The position numbers and the translations under genes were made by a program. Below, piece after piece: positions 24,033 to 31,933 of a stretch of DNA of 32,498 nt. The DNA lies in NCBI GenBank assembly GCA_021286645.1, contig JAJTBZ010000021.1, positions 1-32,498 on the forward strand, in the 5' to 3' direction. This DNA comes from Ignavibacteria bacterium (GTDB lineage Bacteria > Bacteroidota > Ignavibacteria > Ignavibacteriales > Ignavibacteriaceae). How positions within the stretch are numbered: position 1 is the first letter of the stretch; every line of letters begins with the position of its first letter. The notes under the pieces are model-generated. The model made no database searches. It was given only the letters and a program-made list of their open reading frames with translations, and was not told the origin of the DNA.

Positions 24033-25721
24033 ATGAGACAGAGTAAGACATTTATTCCTACCCTGAAGGAAGTTCCGAACGAAGCTACAGTGCAAAGCCA
24101 CATCCTGATGCTGCGCGCCGGCATGGTTCGTTCGCTGGGCGCCGGAATTTATTCATTTCTGCCGCTTGGGTATAAAGTGGTAAAAAAAGTATGCGATATT
24201 ATCCGAAAAGAAATGGAATCTATTGAAGGTCAGGAATTTCACCTGCCGGCTCTCAACCCACGGGAAATTTGGGAAGAAACCAATCGTGTAGAAGCTTTTG
24301 GCGATACTTTGTTCCATATTAAAAACCGGGATTATGTACTTGCCCCCACGCATGAAGAAATAATGACCTGGCACGCCCGCCGTGTTTTAAAGTCATACAA
24401 GGATTTTCCACAGATCTGGTATCAGATTCAAACGAAGTTCCGCAATGAGCCCCGCCCACGCAGCGGTGTATTGCGCGGAAGACAGTTTCTCATGAAAGAT
24501 GCCTATTCGTTTGATATTTCATCTGAGGGATTAGACATATCTTACGAAAAGCATAACAAAGCATATCATCGTATTTTTGACTCTTGCGGGCTGCAATATT
24601 TTGTTGTAGGTGCTTCAAGCGGTGCCATGGGTGGCAGCGGATCAGAAGAGTTCATGGTACCTTCCGATGCCGGTGAAGATACAGTAGCACACTGTAAACA
24701 GTGCGGCTATTCAGCGAATATAGAAATTGCCGATGCAATTCCGGAGTTAACTAACCGCTCCGACGAATCGAAAACCGTGTATGAAATATCGACTCCGCAA
24801 GTAAAATCTATCGATGAGCTCTGCGCGTTTCTTCAAATTACCGAAGAGCATTGCGCAAAATCACGGGTGTATATTGTTGATAACAGCCCCGTACTCGTGC
24901 TTATGCAGGGTAATGACGAAGTAAATGAAACGAAACTGGGAAAGACATTGGGTACCCCGTTCCGCCCTGCGCATCATGATGAATTGCAGGAAATTACGGG
25001 CGCGGATGCCGGCTCAATCGGACCAATTGGTTTTACGGGACGAATTATTGCCGACAGGCGATTGAAAGACCGGAACAACCTTTTTAGCGGTGCGAATAAA
25101 AACGATTTTCACCTCGGAGGGATTGATCTGACAAGGGATATTCCTACTCTCGAATACAACGACCTCCGTACCGTAACAAGCGGTGAACGCTGCATTCGAT
25201 GTAATGAAAAAATTGGTGTTTTTACTGCGATTGAACTCGGACATATATTTAAGTTAGGAACAAAATACTCAGCTGCGATGGGTGCATTGTTTACCGACGA
25301 GAAAGGCGATGAACATCCTATAATTATGGGCAGCTACGGAATTGGCGTTGAGCGTGTTATTGCATGCCATATTGAGCAGCATCATGATGAGCGAGGAATC
25401 GTTTGGGATAAATCGCTTGCCCCGTTTCAGGTGCATCTTCTTGGTTTAAATATGAAAAAAGATATTATCAGGGAAACCGCGGAGGAATTATATACTGAAT
25501 TACAAAACGCGGGATTCGAGGTGCTCTTTGATGATCGCACCGATGCCCTGGCAGGATTCAAATTCAACGATGCCGACCTGTTAGGTATGCCTGTACAGGT
25601 AATCGTTGGCGAAAAGAAGCTCCCGGAACAAAAGGTGGAAGTAAAATTCAGGAAAACCGGCGAACGGAAAGACGTTCCAATGGATCAGTTAATTCAGGAA
25701 ATTACAAACTATCTCTCATAG
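24033..25721 (+). CDS. proS: Prolyl-tRNA synthetase (bacterial type with insertion editing domain)
   Basis: This cytoplasmic class II enzyme charges tRNA-Pro. The 562-residue protein contains the motif 2 block FRNEPRPRSGVLRGRQFLMKDAYSF (136-160), the APTHEE proline-site element (104-109), motif 3 GSYGIGVERVIACHIEQ (433-449) and the C-terminal anticodon-binding domain. An insertion of about 225-400 is the YbaK-like editing domain that removes mischarged Ala, flanked by cysteine pairs C221-C224 and C387-C390 like those of E. coli ProRS. Length matches the bacterial (ProS type 1) form. The start is ATG 24033; no strong Shine-Dalgarno is seen. A 317-residue gene follows 13 bases later. Confidence 0.97.
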   Translation: MRQSKTFIPTLKEVPNEATVQSHILMLRAGMVRSLGAGIYSFLPLGYKVVKKVCDIIRKEMESIEGQEFHLPALNPREIWEETNRVEAFGDTLFHIKNRDYVLAPTHEEIMTWHARRVLKSYKDFPQIWYQIQTKFRNEPRPRSGVLRGRQFLMKDAYSFDISSEGLDISYEKHNKAYHRIFDSCGLQYFVVGASSGAMGGSGSEEFMVPSDAGEDTVAHCKQCGYSANIEIADAIPELTNRSDESKTVYEISTPQVKSIDELCAFLQITEEHCAKSRVYIVDNSPVLVLMQGNDEVNETKLGKTLGTPFRPAHHDELQEITGADAGSIGPIGFTGRIIADRRLKDRNNLFSGANKNDFHLGGIDLTRDIPTLEYNDLRTVTSGERCIRCNEKIGVFTAIELGHIFKLGTKYSAAMGALFTDEKGDEHPIIMGSYGIGVERVIACHIEQHHDERGIVWDKSLAPFQVHLLGLNMKKDIIRETAEELYTELQNAGFEVLFDDRTDALAGFKFNDADLLGMPVQVIVGEKKLPEQKVEVKFRKTGERKDVPMDQLIQEITNYLS

Positions 25722-25734
25722 AGAAACAATAAAT

Positions 25735-26688
25735 ATGGCAAAGAAAAAGAATTACACCGTTAAAGAAACGGAAAAAAAACAGTTCATTCCACCGGTTTTC
25801 CCGTTGGATTTACACGATGACTTCGTTATACCGGCAGCCGGGTTACACACGAAAACGCCCGTACCGGAAAATTTTCTCGAACCGGATTTAACGAAATGTA
25901 AACCGGCACTGTCATATCCTCAGGAAATGCTCGATACCGTTGAACCCATTATCCGGGATATGATGCAGGAAAGTGATGTATCCCGCGGCATGGAAAAAGC
26001 ATATGATATGATAAAGAATTATCCTGATTTCCCTGAACCGTTTTTTATTCTGGGAGTTCTTTCAGCTGATCCGGGAAATGCTTACCTGTTTTTTAAGAAA
26101 TGTGTTCAACTCGGGTATAAATATCTCGGTGAAGAATTCCTTCGGGTATATCGCGGATCGCTTGATGCGGTGCCGATGGCTAAATCCATGCTGTTATCGT
26201 TTAAGAATATGGCAAATAGCGCCTGGCACCTCGGTCAGCACGATGAATACTTCCGGTTAAGTTACGAATTGCTAAACCTGCAGGAATTAGATCGTATCGG
26301 CGCGCGTCAGCGCTTATATATACGCCTGCTGCTAAAAAAAGAATATCATCAGATGAATGTTCTGATGAGTAAATACCGGGAAGATGCCTGTACGGCAGCT
26401 TTGTATTGCAAAGCAATCCATTTGTTTGTAACCGGTGCTCCTGAATCACTCTCACGCGAAGCTCTCGCAACGGCTATCAGGAATAACGAGGCAGTGATTG
26501 CTTTAATGTTAAATGCCAACGCCCTTCCACCAGATGCCGAAGAACAAGAGTTGCTTCTTTGGGAAGAGGCCGGTGATTTTTTAAGTGACGCTGTGGAATT
26601 ATTCCAGAGTAATGAAAAGATTATTGAGTGGTTATTACAGACAACTATGCAAATAGTTCGGGCCAACACACCCCAGCCCCGATTCTAA
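25735..26688 (+). CDS. Uncharacterised helical-repeat (TPR/ST7-like) protein downstream of proS
   Basis: The 317-residue protein has a lysine-rich, proline-containing N-terminus (MAKKKNYTVKETEKKQFIPPVFP) and then predicted helices with TPR-like spacing (for example MEKAYDMIKNYPDFPEPFFILGVLS and WHLGQHDEYFRLSYELLNLQ). A segment 'CTAALYCKAIHLFVTGAPESLSREALATAIRNNEAVIALML' resembles the small motif of ST7-like/TPR proteins that follows 'W.y..aL..f...G....Ar.al..A...N..v...Ll'. No signal peptide or membrane segment. It starts 13 bases after proS and probably shares its transcript. Function unknown; a scaffold or protein-protein interaction role is plausible. Confidence 0.75.
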   Translation: MAKKKNYTVKETEKKQFIPPVFPLDLHDDFVIPAAGLHTKTPVPENFLEPDLTKCKPALSYPQEMLDTVEPIIRDMMQESDVSRGMEKAYDMIKNYPDFPEPFFILGVLSADPGNAYLFFKKCVQLGYKYLGEEFLRVYRGSLDAVPMAKSMLLSFKNMANSAWHLGQHDEYFRLSYELLNLQELDRIGARQRLYIRLLLKKEYHQMNVLMSKYREDACTAALYCKAIHLFVTGAPESLSREALATAIRNNEAVIALMLNANALPPDAEEQELLLWEEAGDFLSDAVELFQSNEKIIEWLLQTTMQIVRANTPQPRF

Positions 26689-26698
26689 TTTAAAATGC

Positions 26699-26724
26699 AA
26701 AAAGGCGGCAATTGCCGCCTTTTT
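26699..26724 (+). terminator. Strong bidirectional intrinsic terminator
   Basis: GGCGGC-AATT-GCCGCC (26704-26719) is a perfect hairpin flanked by five A residues and five T residues. It ends the proS operon and, read in the other direction, the convergent lipoprotein gene that stops at 26742. Confidence 0.92.
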
Positions 26725-26741
26725 GTATTATTCAAATTCTT

Positions 26742-27413
26742 CTAATTTCTACGTTTTCTAAACAGGAATACTATCACTATTACTAAAACCAATCCGGCAA
26801 GCACCAAGATCCAAACCGGGGTTTCCTTTAGCTTGTAGGGGCGGAATGTTACTGATATAGTCTTACCTTTACCAAGCTCTTCAATTTTATACTTCCACGA
26901 GAGGGTTTTATTATTAACCGAGGTGGCATTGTGTGTAATTATTTCACCCGGGAAATTATACACGTATTCGACCGTATATTTATTGGTATCCAGGCCGAAA
27001 CCGCTCATAACAGGAGGAATAAATTGTGTAAAGATTTTCTGCCCGCTGGCACCATCCTGCATAGAGAAAGCAGCGTCGGTAAATGGTTTAGTCTTATTTA
27101 ATGAATCAATACAATCGAAGGCAAATTCGACATAACTATGACAAGTACTGTCGGTAGTATCGGTATAAACTTTAACATCTTTCAATTTAATGAACTTCGA
27201 TGTAAATTCCCTGCGTACGGAATCTTTATTAAAAAGTCCCAGTTTTTCGCTCATATTGCCTTCATCGGTAGGAATTATCTTCATCCAATAATGCAATTTC
27301 ATGGTACCCGAACCATCGGTTAATAAATTAACTTCCTGATGATAATTCAAGCAGCCACAAATTCCCAACGACAACGCCAAAGCAAAAACAAAACTGTATA
27401 AACGACTACGCAT
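26742..27413 (-). CDS. Putative lipoprotein with C-terminal membrane anchor
   Basis: The 223-residue protein has a lipoprotein-type signal (MRSRLYSFVFALALSLGICG|C, modified cysteine 21) and, unusually for a lipoprotein, a C-terminal transmembrane helix (WILVLAGLVLVIVIVFLF) with a basic end (RKRRN). The extracytoplasmic part starts with YHQEVNLLTDGSGTMKLHYWMKI and is beta-strand rich. The arrangement (lipobox, beta domain, C-terminal TM helix) resembles LppM/DUF3153-like proteins, but I place this only tentatively. The ATG at 27413 is chosen over an upstream TTG (27437). It is divergent from the FmdB-like gene and convergent with the proS operon. Confidence 0.7.
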   Translation of the reverse strand: MRSRLYSFVFALALSLGICGCLNYHQEVNLLTDGSGTMKLHYWMKIIPTDEGNMSEKLGLFNKDSVRREFTSKFIKLKDVKVYTDTTDSTCHSYVEFAFDCIDSLNKTKPFTDAAFSMQDGASGQKIFTQFIPPVMSGFGLDTNKYTVEYVYNFPGEIITHNATSVNNKTLSWKYKIEELGKGKTISVTFRPYKLKETPVWILVLAGLVLVIVIVFLFRKRRN

Positions 27414-27507
27414 TTCTCTTATTTCCAAATAATTCAAATCAATCCGGTAAAGTTATATAAAATTTTTGTCTTTTTCATTATTTTTACGTCGTAAATATGG
27501 AGTTACT

Positions 27508-27783
27508 ATGCCTACGTATGAATATGTATGTACTGAATGCGCGAATGAATTTGATGCTTTTCAGAGTATAACAGCGGATCCGTTAACCGAATGCCCGAAG
27601 TGTAAAGGCAAAGTGAAACGGAAAATCAGCGCGGGGCTCAGCCCTATTTTTAAGGGTTCGGGTTTTTACCAGACCGATTATAAAAAATCTTCAACCGGAA
27701 CAGGATCCACTATCGCGAAAAAAGATAGTTCTTCCTCTGAAAGCTCGGCTTCATCCAGTTCCGAAAGCGCAACTACCAAATAA
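27508..27783 (+). CDS. FmdB-family zinc-ribbon protein
   Basis: The 91-residue protein starts MPTYEYVCTECANEFDAFQ and carries CxxC...CxxC (CTEC and CPKC), the zinc ribbon of the FmdB/CxxC_CXXC_SSSS family, usually annotated as a putative regulatory protein. It is cytoplasmic, with a serine-rich, low-complexity tail (SSSSESSASSSSES). ATG 27508 follows GGAG with a 5-base spacer; an upstream in-frame start would add 14 residues unlike the family. The role of such proteins is not established. Confidence 0.88.
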   Translation: MPTYEYVCTECANEFDAFQSITADPLTECPKCKGKVKRKISAGLSPIFKGSGFYQTDYKKSSTGTGSTIAKKDSSSSESSASSSSESATTK

Positions 27784-27803
27784 TTGTAAGCGCCTGTACA
27801 CTA

Positions 27804-27834
27804 TTGCCGCGGAATATTTCTATTTCCGCGGCAA
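27804..27834 (+). terminator. Hairpin downstream of the FmdB-like gene
   Basis: TTGCCGCGGAA (27804-27814) and TTCCGCGGCAA (27824-27834) form an 11-bp stem with a 9-nt loop, 20 bases after the stop codon. A T run occurs only about 10 bases later, so it may be a weak terminator. The next gene starts 37 bases further on. Confidence 0.5.
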
Positions 27835-27871
27835 ATCAGGTGCTTTTTCGTAAAACCAAGCGGGATAATTC

Positions 27872-29884
27872 ATGAAGAAAAAGGCTGCCCCGATACAATC
27901 TGCTTCCCCGTCAAGTAAACTTCTGAGTTCGAGTTATGTACACCTGATTGCTATTGCCGTTATTATCATTGGTATTTACGGAAAATCTGCTTCATACGGG
28001 TTAACAGGATTCGATGATTTCCATATTATTAAACACAATATGCAATTCCTTTCTTCATGGAATAATATTCCGACGGCTTTTACCACTGATGCATTTTTTA
28101 AAAAAACTGATGGCGTATTTTACCGCCCTCTGCAGACACTTAGTTATATCGTTGACGCTCATTTCGGAAATAATAGTTACAGTATATTTCACATCCACAA
28201 TTTTCTTTTATTATTGGCGGCCCTCTATAGCATATATTTTCTGCTATTAGCGATGGGATTTAATAAGAATCACGTTTTTTGTGCTATAGCCCTTGTAGCG
28301 GCACACCCCCTGCTCGTTCATAGCGGCTGCTGGCTTCCTGCCCGGGGTGATATCCAACTTTTATTCGCGGGCAGTTTATCCTTCTTGTTTTTTATAAAAT
28401 ACCATCGAGAAAATTCGTATCTATTTCTTGTATTACATTTTATTACATTTCTCATCGCAGTATTTGCCAAGGAAACTGCGGCGCTGCTTCCTTTAGTATT
28501 TTTGCTATTTATTTATGCCTCTTCGGCTGGCATGATGTTCAGAAAACATCAGATGATTCTCGTTACCGGATGGGTGCTGATTTTCCTTATTTATGCTATA
28601 TGTCGCTTCAACGCCTTATCGGGGCAGAACCAATTTGCCTTTTCTTTCATCACATTCCTTTACTATAGTTTAACAATACCAACCATTCCCGGGGCACTGC
28701 TGGCTCCGCTATGGTTAAATCCCATGCCCCAATTTACCGTTCTTCATGCAGCCCTTGGTTCTATTATTTTACTTGCATTATGCATATCATGCAGAAAAAA
28801 GACCGGGCAATGGAACAGAATGCAGCTATTCGGATTAGTATGGTACATTTTGCTAACTTTACCTCCATTGGTATTTGTATCTCCAAACCAGGATAAAAGC
28901 TATGATTACCTTGAGCACCGGGCGTTATTACCAATGGTTGGACTGATAATAGCGGTATTGACATTTGTTAAGAATTCACTCTCCTTCCAAAAGTATAAAA
29001 AGGGTGTTGCAAACACGTTTGTTGGCATTTCAATACTTTTTGCAATACTCGCGTTTAACCGCGCGGAGACATATGCCAATCCTATGGACTTTAACCTTGC
29101 AATACTGGCCCACAACGAAAAAAACATACTCGCGCTGGATGGGTTAGGGGCTGAATACGTTGAGCATGAAAACTATGAAGCTGCATATACTTGCTTTGAT
29201 AAAGCACTCGAGATAAAACCCACGCTGTTAACTTCACTCAGCAACCGGGCATTGCTCAGGACAATGAAGAAGGATTTTTCCGGCGCGCTCACTGACTTAA
29301 ACAAGGTAATTCAAGCCAGGCCAATGCCCGAATACCTTGTAAATCGGGCTGTAGTATACCGGGCAATGGGGAATTTTACCGCCGCGCACGAAGATATAGC
29401 CAGGGCACTGTTACTTGATAGTTCACGGGCCAATACATATATAGAGTTAGCGCGTTTATTGAAGAGCGAAGGCGATTTTACACGCGCAAAGCTATCTGCC
29501 GAACAGGGCATTGCATATAGTCCTGATAATGCAGAGGCATATATTGAACTTGCCGATATACTCAACAATCAACAGAATTTTTCTGAATCTTTAACCGCCG
29601 CGAACAGAGCAGTAGAAATCGCGCCCGGTAATATAAAATGCTGGATCAACAGGGGGTTGGCGAAAAACAACCTGCACGATCCCGAGGGGGCGTACAATGA
29701 TTTTTGCAAAGCATTGCTGATAAACCCTCAGGCAATGGATGTACTGTATTTACGGGGAATGGTACAGTTAACTCTTCATCGGCCAGACGAGGCAAAGAAT
29801 GATTTAATACAAGCTGCCCGCCTGGGCAGTGTTGCAGCACAAAATATGTTAATTCGCATAGGGAGTGGCAATGGAAAAAACTAA
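27872..29884 (+). CDS. TMTC-like GT-C family membrane protein with C-terminal TPR repeats
   Basis: The 670-residue protein has an N-terminal integral-membrane half of about ten hydrophobic segments and a C-terminal tetratricopeptide half (about 420-665) with repeats such as EAAYTCFDKALEIKPTLLTSLSNRALLRTMK. The first extracytoplasmic loop contains FDDFHII and YRPLQTLSYIVDAHF, followed by WLPARGD in the next region, the pattern of TMTC/GT-C O-mannosyltransferase-like proteins (DD, yRP, HP...W..gR.D). It probably transfers a sugar from a polyprenyl-linked donor to an exported acceptor. It overlaps the following glycosyltransferase gene by 14 bases. Confidence 0.82.
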   Translation: MKKKAAPIQSASPSSKLLSSSYVHLIAIAVIIIGIYGKSASYGLTGFDDFHIIKHNMQFLSSWNNIPTAFTTDAFFKKTDGVFYRPLQTLSYIVDAHFGNNSYSIFHIHNFLLLLAALYSIYFLLLAMGFNKNHVFCAIALVAAHPLLVHSGCWLPARGDIQLLFAGSLSFLFFIKYHRENSYLFLVLHFITFLIAVFAKETAALLPLVFLLFIYASSAGMMFRKHQMILVTGWVLIFLIYAICRFNALSGQNQFAFSFITFLYYSLTIPTIPGALLAPLWLNPMPQFTVLHAALGSIILLALCISCRKKTGQWNRMQLFGLVWYILLTLPPLVFVSPNQDKSYDYLEHRALLPMVGLIIAVLTFVKNSLSFQKYKKGVANTFVGISILFAILAFNRAETYANPMDFNLAILAHNEKNILALDGLGAEYVEHENYEAAYTCFDKALEIKPTLLTSLSNRALLRTMKKDFSGALTDLNKVIQARPMPEYLVNRAVVYRAMGNFTAAHEDIARALLLDSSRANTYIELARLLKSEGDFTRAKLSAEQGIAYSPDNAEAYIELADILNNQQNFSESLTAANRAVEIAPGNIKCWINRGLAKNNLHDPEGAYNDFCKALLINPQAMDVLYLRGMVQLTLHRPDEAKNDLIQAARLGSVAAQNMLIRIGSGNGKN

Positions 29885-30608
29885 AGTAATTGTAGTACTC
29901 CCCGCTTTCAATGCAGCTAAAACGCTGCGCCAAACCTGGGAAGGAATTCCAAAGAATTTGGTTGATGAAATCATTCTTGTTGATGATTGCAGCATTGATA
30001 ATACCATAAAAGTTGCAAATGAGCTCGGCATTACTGTTATACCTCATGCTCTCAATCTGGGGTATGGAGGCAATCAGAAGACTTGTTACAAATTGGCATT
30101 AGAGCGTGATGCGGATATTATTATCATGCTGCATCCCGATTATCAATACCCCCCGGAACTGGTACCGGTAATAACAGCTCTGTTATCTTCGGGAAAATTC
30201 GATATTGCCATTGGCTCTCGTATTTTAGGCGGGAAGGCTGTGAAATACGGGATGCCCGTATATAAGTATATCAGTAACAGAATACTTACACTCGTTCAAA
30301 ATCTGTTCTTGGGAGTTAAGCTCTCCGAATATCATTCAGGATACCGTGGTTTTACGCGCGAAGCACTTATGTCAATACCGTTCACTGAATTTCATGATGG
30401 TTTTGTCTTTGATGCAGAAATGCTAAGTGCAATGGTGTACCGTGGATTCTCCATTGGCGAGTTTACCTCGCCTTGCAGGTACCACGAGAATGCTTCATCA
30501 ATTAACCTGTTGAAGAGTATTAATTACGGAATAGGCTGTATCACGCTTGCTATGCAATTTCGTCTTGCAAGGCTCGGGATGCGCACAGGTATATTTCGAA
30601 AACTATAA
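29871..30608 (+). CDS. Family 2 glycosyltransferase (polyprenyl-phosphate sugar transferase-like)
   Basis: The 245-residue cytoplasmic GT-A fold enzyme has the GT2 nucleotide-sugar segment VVLPAFNAAKTLRQTWEGI, DEIILVDDCSIDNT, GYGGNQKTCYKLALERDADIIIMLHPDYQYPPE (the usual DxD-like position reads HPDY), and IGSR. Membrane anchors are lacking, as in many polyprenyl-phosphate mannosyl/glucosyltransferases (DPM1-like). ATG 29871 follows GGGAG at 29861-29865 with a 5-base gap; the GTG two codons earlier is possible. The start lies inside the upstream TMTC-like gene, so the two are coupled, and this enzyme may make the lipid-linked sugar used by that protein. That link is inference. Confidence 0.87.
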   Translation: MEKTKVIVVLPAFNAAKTLRQTWEGIPKNLVDEIILVDDCSIDNTIKVANELGITVIPHALNLGYGGNQKTCYKLALERDADIIIMLHPDYQYPPELVPVITALLSSGKFDIAIGSRILGGKAVKYGMPVYKYISNRILTLVQNLFLGVKLSEYHSGYRGFTREALMSIPFTEFHDGFVFDAEMLSAMVYRGFSIGEFTSPCRYHENASSINLLKSINYGIGCITLAMQFRLARLGMRTGIFRKL

Positions 30609-30614
30609 AAAGTA

Positions 30615-30646
30615 AACGGCAGCAGAGCCGGGGCTCTACTGCCGTT
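30615..30646 (-). terminator. Terminator hairpin between convergent glycosyltransferase and sugar-nucleotide genes
   Basis: AACGGCAG-C-AGAGCC and GGCTCT-A-CTGCCGTT form a long stem with one mismatch and a tiny GG loop. The minus-strand reading is followed by a T-rich stretch, so it terminates the operon read from the right and probably the plus-strand pair as well. Confidence 0.8.
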
Positions 30647-30672
30647 ACACACATCATCAAAAGTACTTCAGT

Positions 30673-31482
30673 TTACCCCGCGAAAAATTCTTTCATCCGA
30701 TACAACTGTTCAAGAATAGTATCGGTCGCGTATTCTTTTGTTAATTGATATTTACTTGCCAGGCTTCTGTCGCAAGCTTCTGCAGCCTCTACCGGCGTTA
30801 CCTGCACATTTAAATTATACACTTCACTTATCTGGTTAACAAGTTCCATTTTCGTAACTGTATTGGGCGAATGAATATGGAAAATACCGGGGCGATAGGC
30901 ATCGTTCATTATTAGACGGTGGATGATATCGGCCAGATACACCGTTGTAACGCCATTCCATTGGTGATTGGTAAAACCGTTAACCGTTTTCCCTGCACTG
31001 GAACGAACCCATTCAAGCAGTGAACGGCTCTGCCCAAATTCTTCACCGATTATCGAAGTACGAAGGGTCATCATTTCATTTGTCTCACCCGCATTCTTGG
31101 TCATGCCATATACATCTTCTGCGTCGAAAAAATCGTCTTCCTGGTAGCGGCCTTTTTTACCGCTGTACACGCAATCGGTTGTAACATGGAAACATAAGGC
31201 CCCAGCCTCTTCGGCAAGTTTCGCTAAGTTTCTTGGGAAAATGGAATTCACCCGCAGAACATCTTCGATACTCATCTTCGCGATTTGCGGCTTAATAACA
31301 CCTGCACAATTAATCACATATCCCGTGGTCGGAACGAATTCTTCCAGTTTAGTAATCGGGTCCTTGGCTATATCAAATTCTTCTCTGCTGATTGCTTTCA
31401 CATCGTGGCCTGCACGTTTAAAAAATCGTGTCATCGCGCAGCCAAGCATCCCTTTCGAGCCAATTATTAATACACTTTTCAT
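30673..31482 (-). CDS. SDR-family sugar-nucleotide reductase (RmlD-like)
   Basis: The 269-residue protein is a cytoplasmic extended SDR enzyme. The NAD(P)-binding motif GSKGMLG (8-14) and the catalytic YxxxK (Y125, K129 in YGMTK) are present, with TTDCVYSG, the serine/threonine region typical of RmlD (dTDP-4-dehydrorhamnose reductase-like). The closest general group is dTDP-4-dehydrorhamnose reductase or a related sugar-nucleotide reductase/epimerase, but the exact sugar is not assignable. It starts 4 bases after the cupin gene in an operon with an epimerase, supporting activated-sugar synthesis for envelope polysaccharide or protein glycosylation. Confidence 0.85.
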   Translation of the reverse strand: MKSVLIIGSKGMLGCAMTRFFKRAGHDVKAISREEFDIAKDPITKLEEFVPTTGYVINCAGVIKPQIAKMSIEDVLRVNSIFPRNLAKLAEEAGALCFHVTTDCVYSGKKGRYQEDDFFDAEDVYGMTKNAGETNEMMTLRTSIIGEEFGQSRSLLEWVRSSAGKTVNGFTNHQWNGVTTVYLADIIHRLIMNDAYRPGIFHIHSPNTVTKMELVNQISEVYNLNVQVTPVEAAEACDRSLASKYQLTKEYATDTILEQLYRMKEFFAG

Positions 31483-31486
31483 CGCG

Positions 31487-31933
31487 TTACCTTTCCTCTA
31501 CAGACCAGGGATTCCAATATCGTGCTTCAAACCGAAAATCATCGTTCAGGCTATCCTGGAGATATGATGTGGAAAAAAATTGAATTTTCAAATCGTCGCT
31601 CAAGTTCATAAAGCCATTCGCGTATCCGGGTGGTATATAAAGCACCGAGGGAGTTTTTTCACTCATCACATACCTGTGTACTTTTGCTTCGGCTGAAGGG
31701 TTATCCCAATTATCTATTTTAACGCAGGCAACTATTGCAGAGCCTTTGGGAATAAATACATATTTCCCCTCCTTTTTATGACCATGCCAGGCACGAATAA
31801 AACCCTTGGTATGGTTTTCTACCATATAAAAACGCTTAACTTCTTCGAAATTAAAATCATTTACAAAACTCACCGCACCACGGTCATCAACCGCGATTCC
31901 GCCTTTTATCAGAGTAGGTTCATTTGGTAACAT
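31487..31933 (-). CDS. Cupin-type sugar-nucleotide epimerase/isomerase (RmlC- or WxcM-like)
   Basis: The 148-residue protein is a small cupin. IRAWHGHKKEGKYVFIPKGSAIVACV gives the histidine/acidic pocket, and SVLYIPPGYANGFMNLSDDLKIQFF matches the RmlC/WxcM beta-strand that contains a 'P.g..hGF' element (here YANGF). It is shorter than RmlC (~180 residues), and the C-terminus reads RFEARYWNPWSVEER. A 3,5-epimerase or a 3,4-ketoisomerase of dTDP- or other nucleotide sugars is likely; I cannot choose. The ATG overlaps the preceding stop by one base (TAATG), so it is coupled to the epimerase gene. Confidence 0.78.
   Translation of the reverse strand: MLPNEPTLIKGGIAVDDRGAVSFVNDFNFEEVKRFYMVENHTKGFIRAWHGHKKEGKYVFIPKGSAIVACVKIDNWDNPSAEAKVHRYVMSEKTPSVLYIPPGYANGFMNLSDDLKIQFFSTSYLQDSLNDDFRFEARYWNPWSVEER

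Noticed and set aside
29646-30047. 133-codon minus-strand open frame across the TMTC-like/GT2 junction
   Set aside because: It lies opposite two well-supported overlapping genes and shows no domain or ribosome-binding site.
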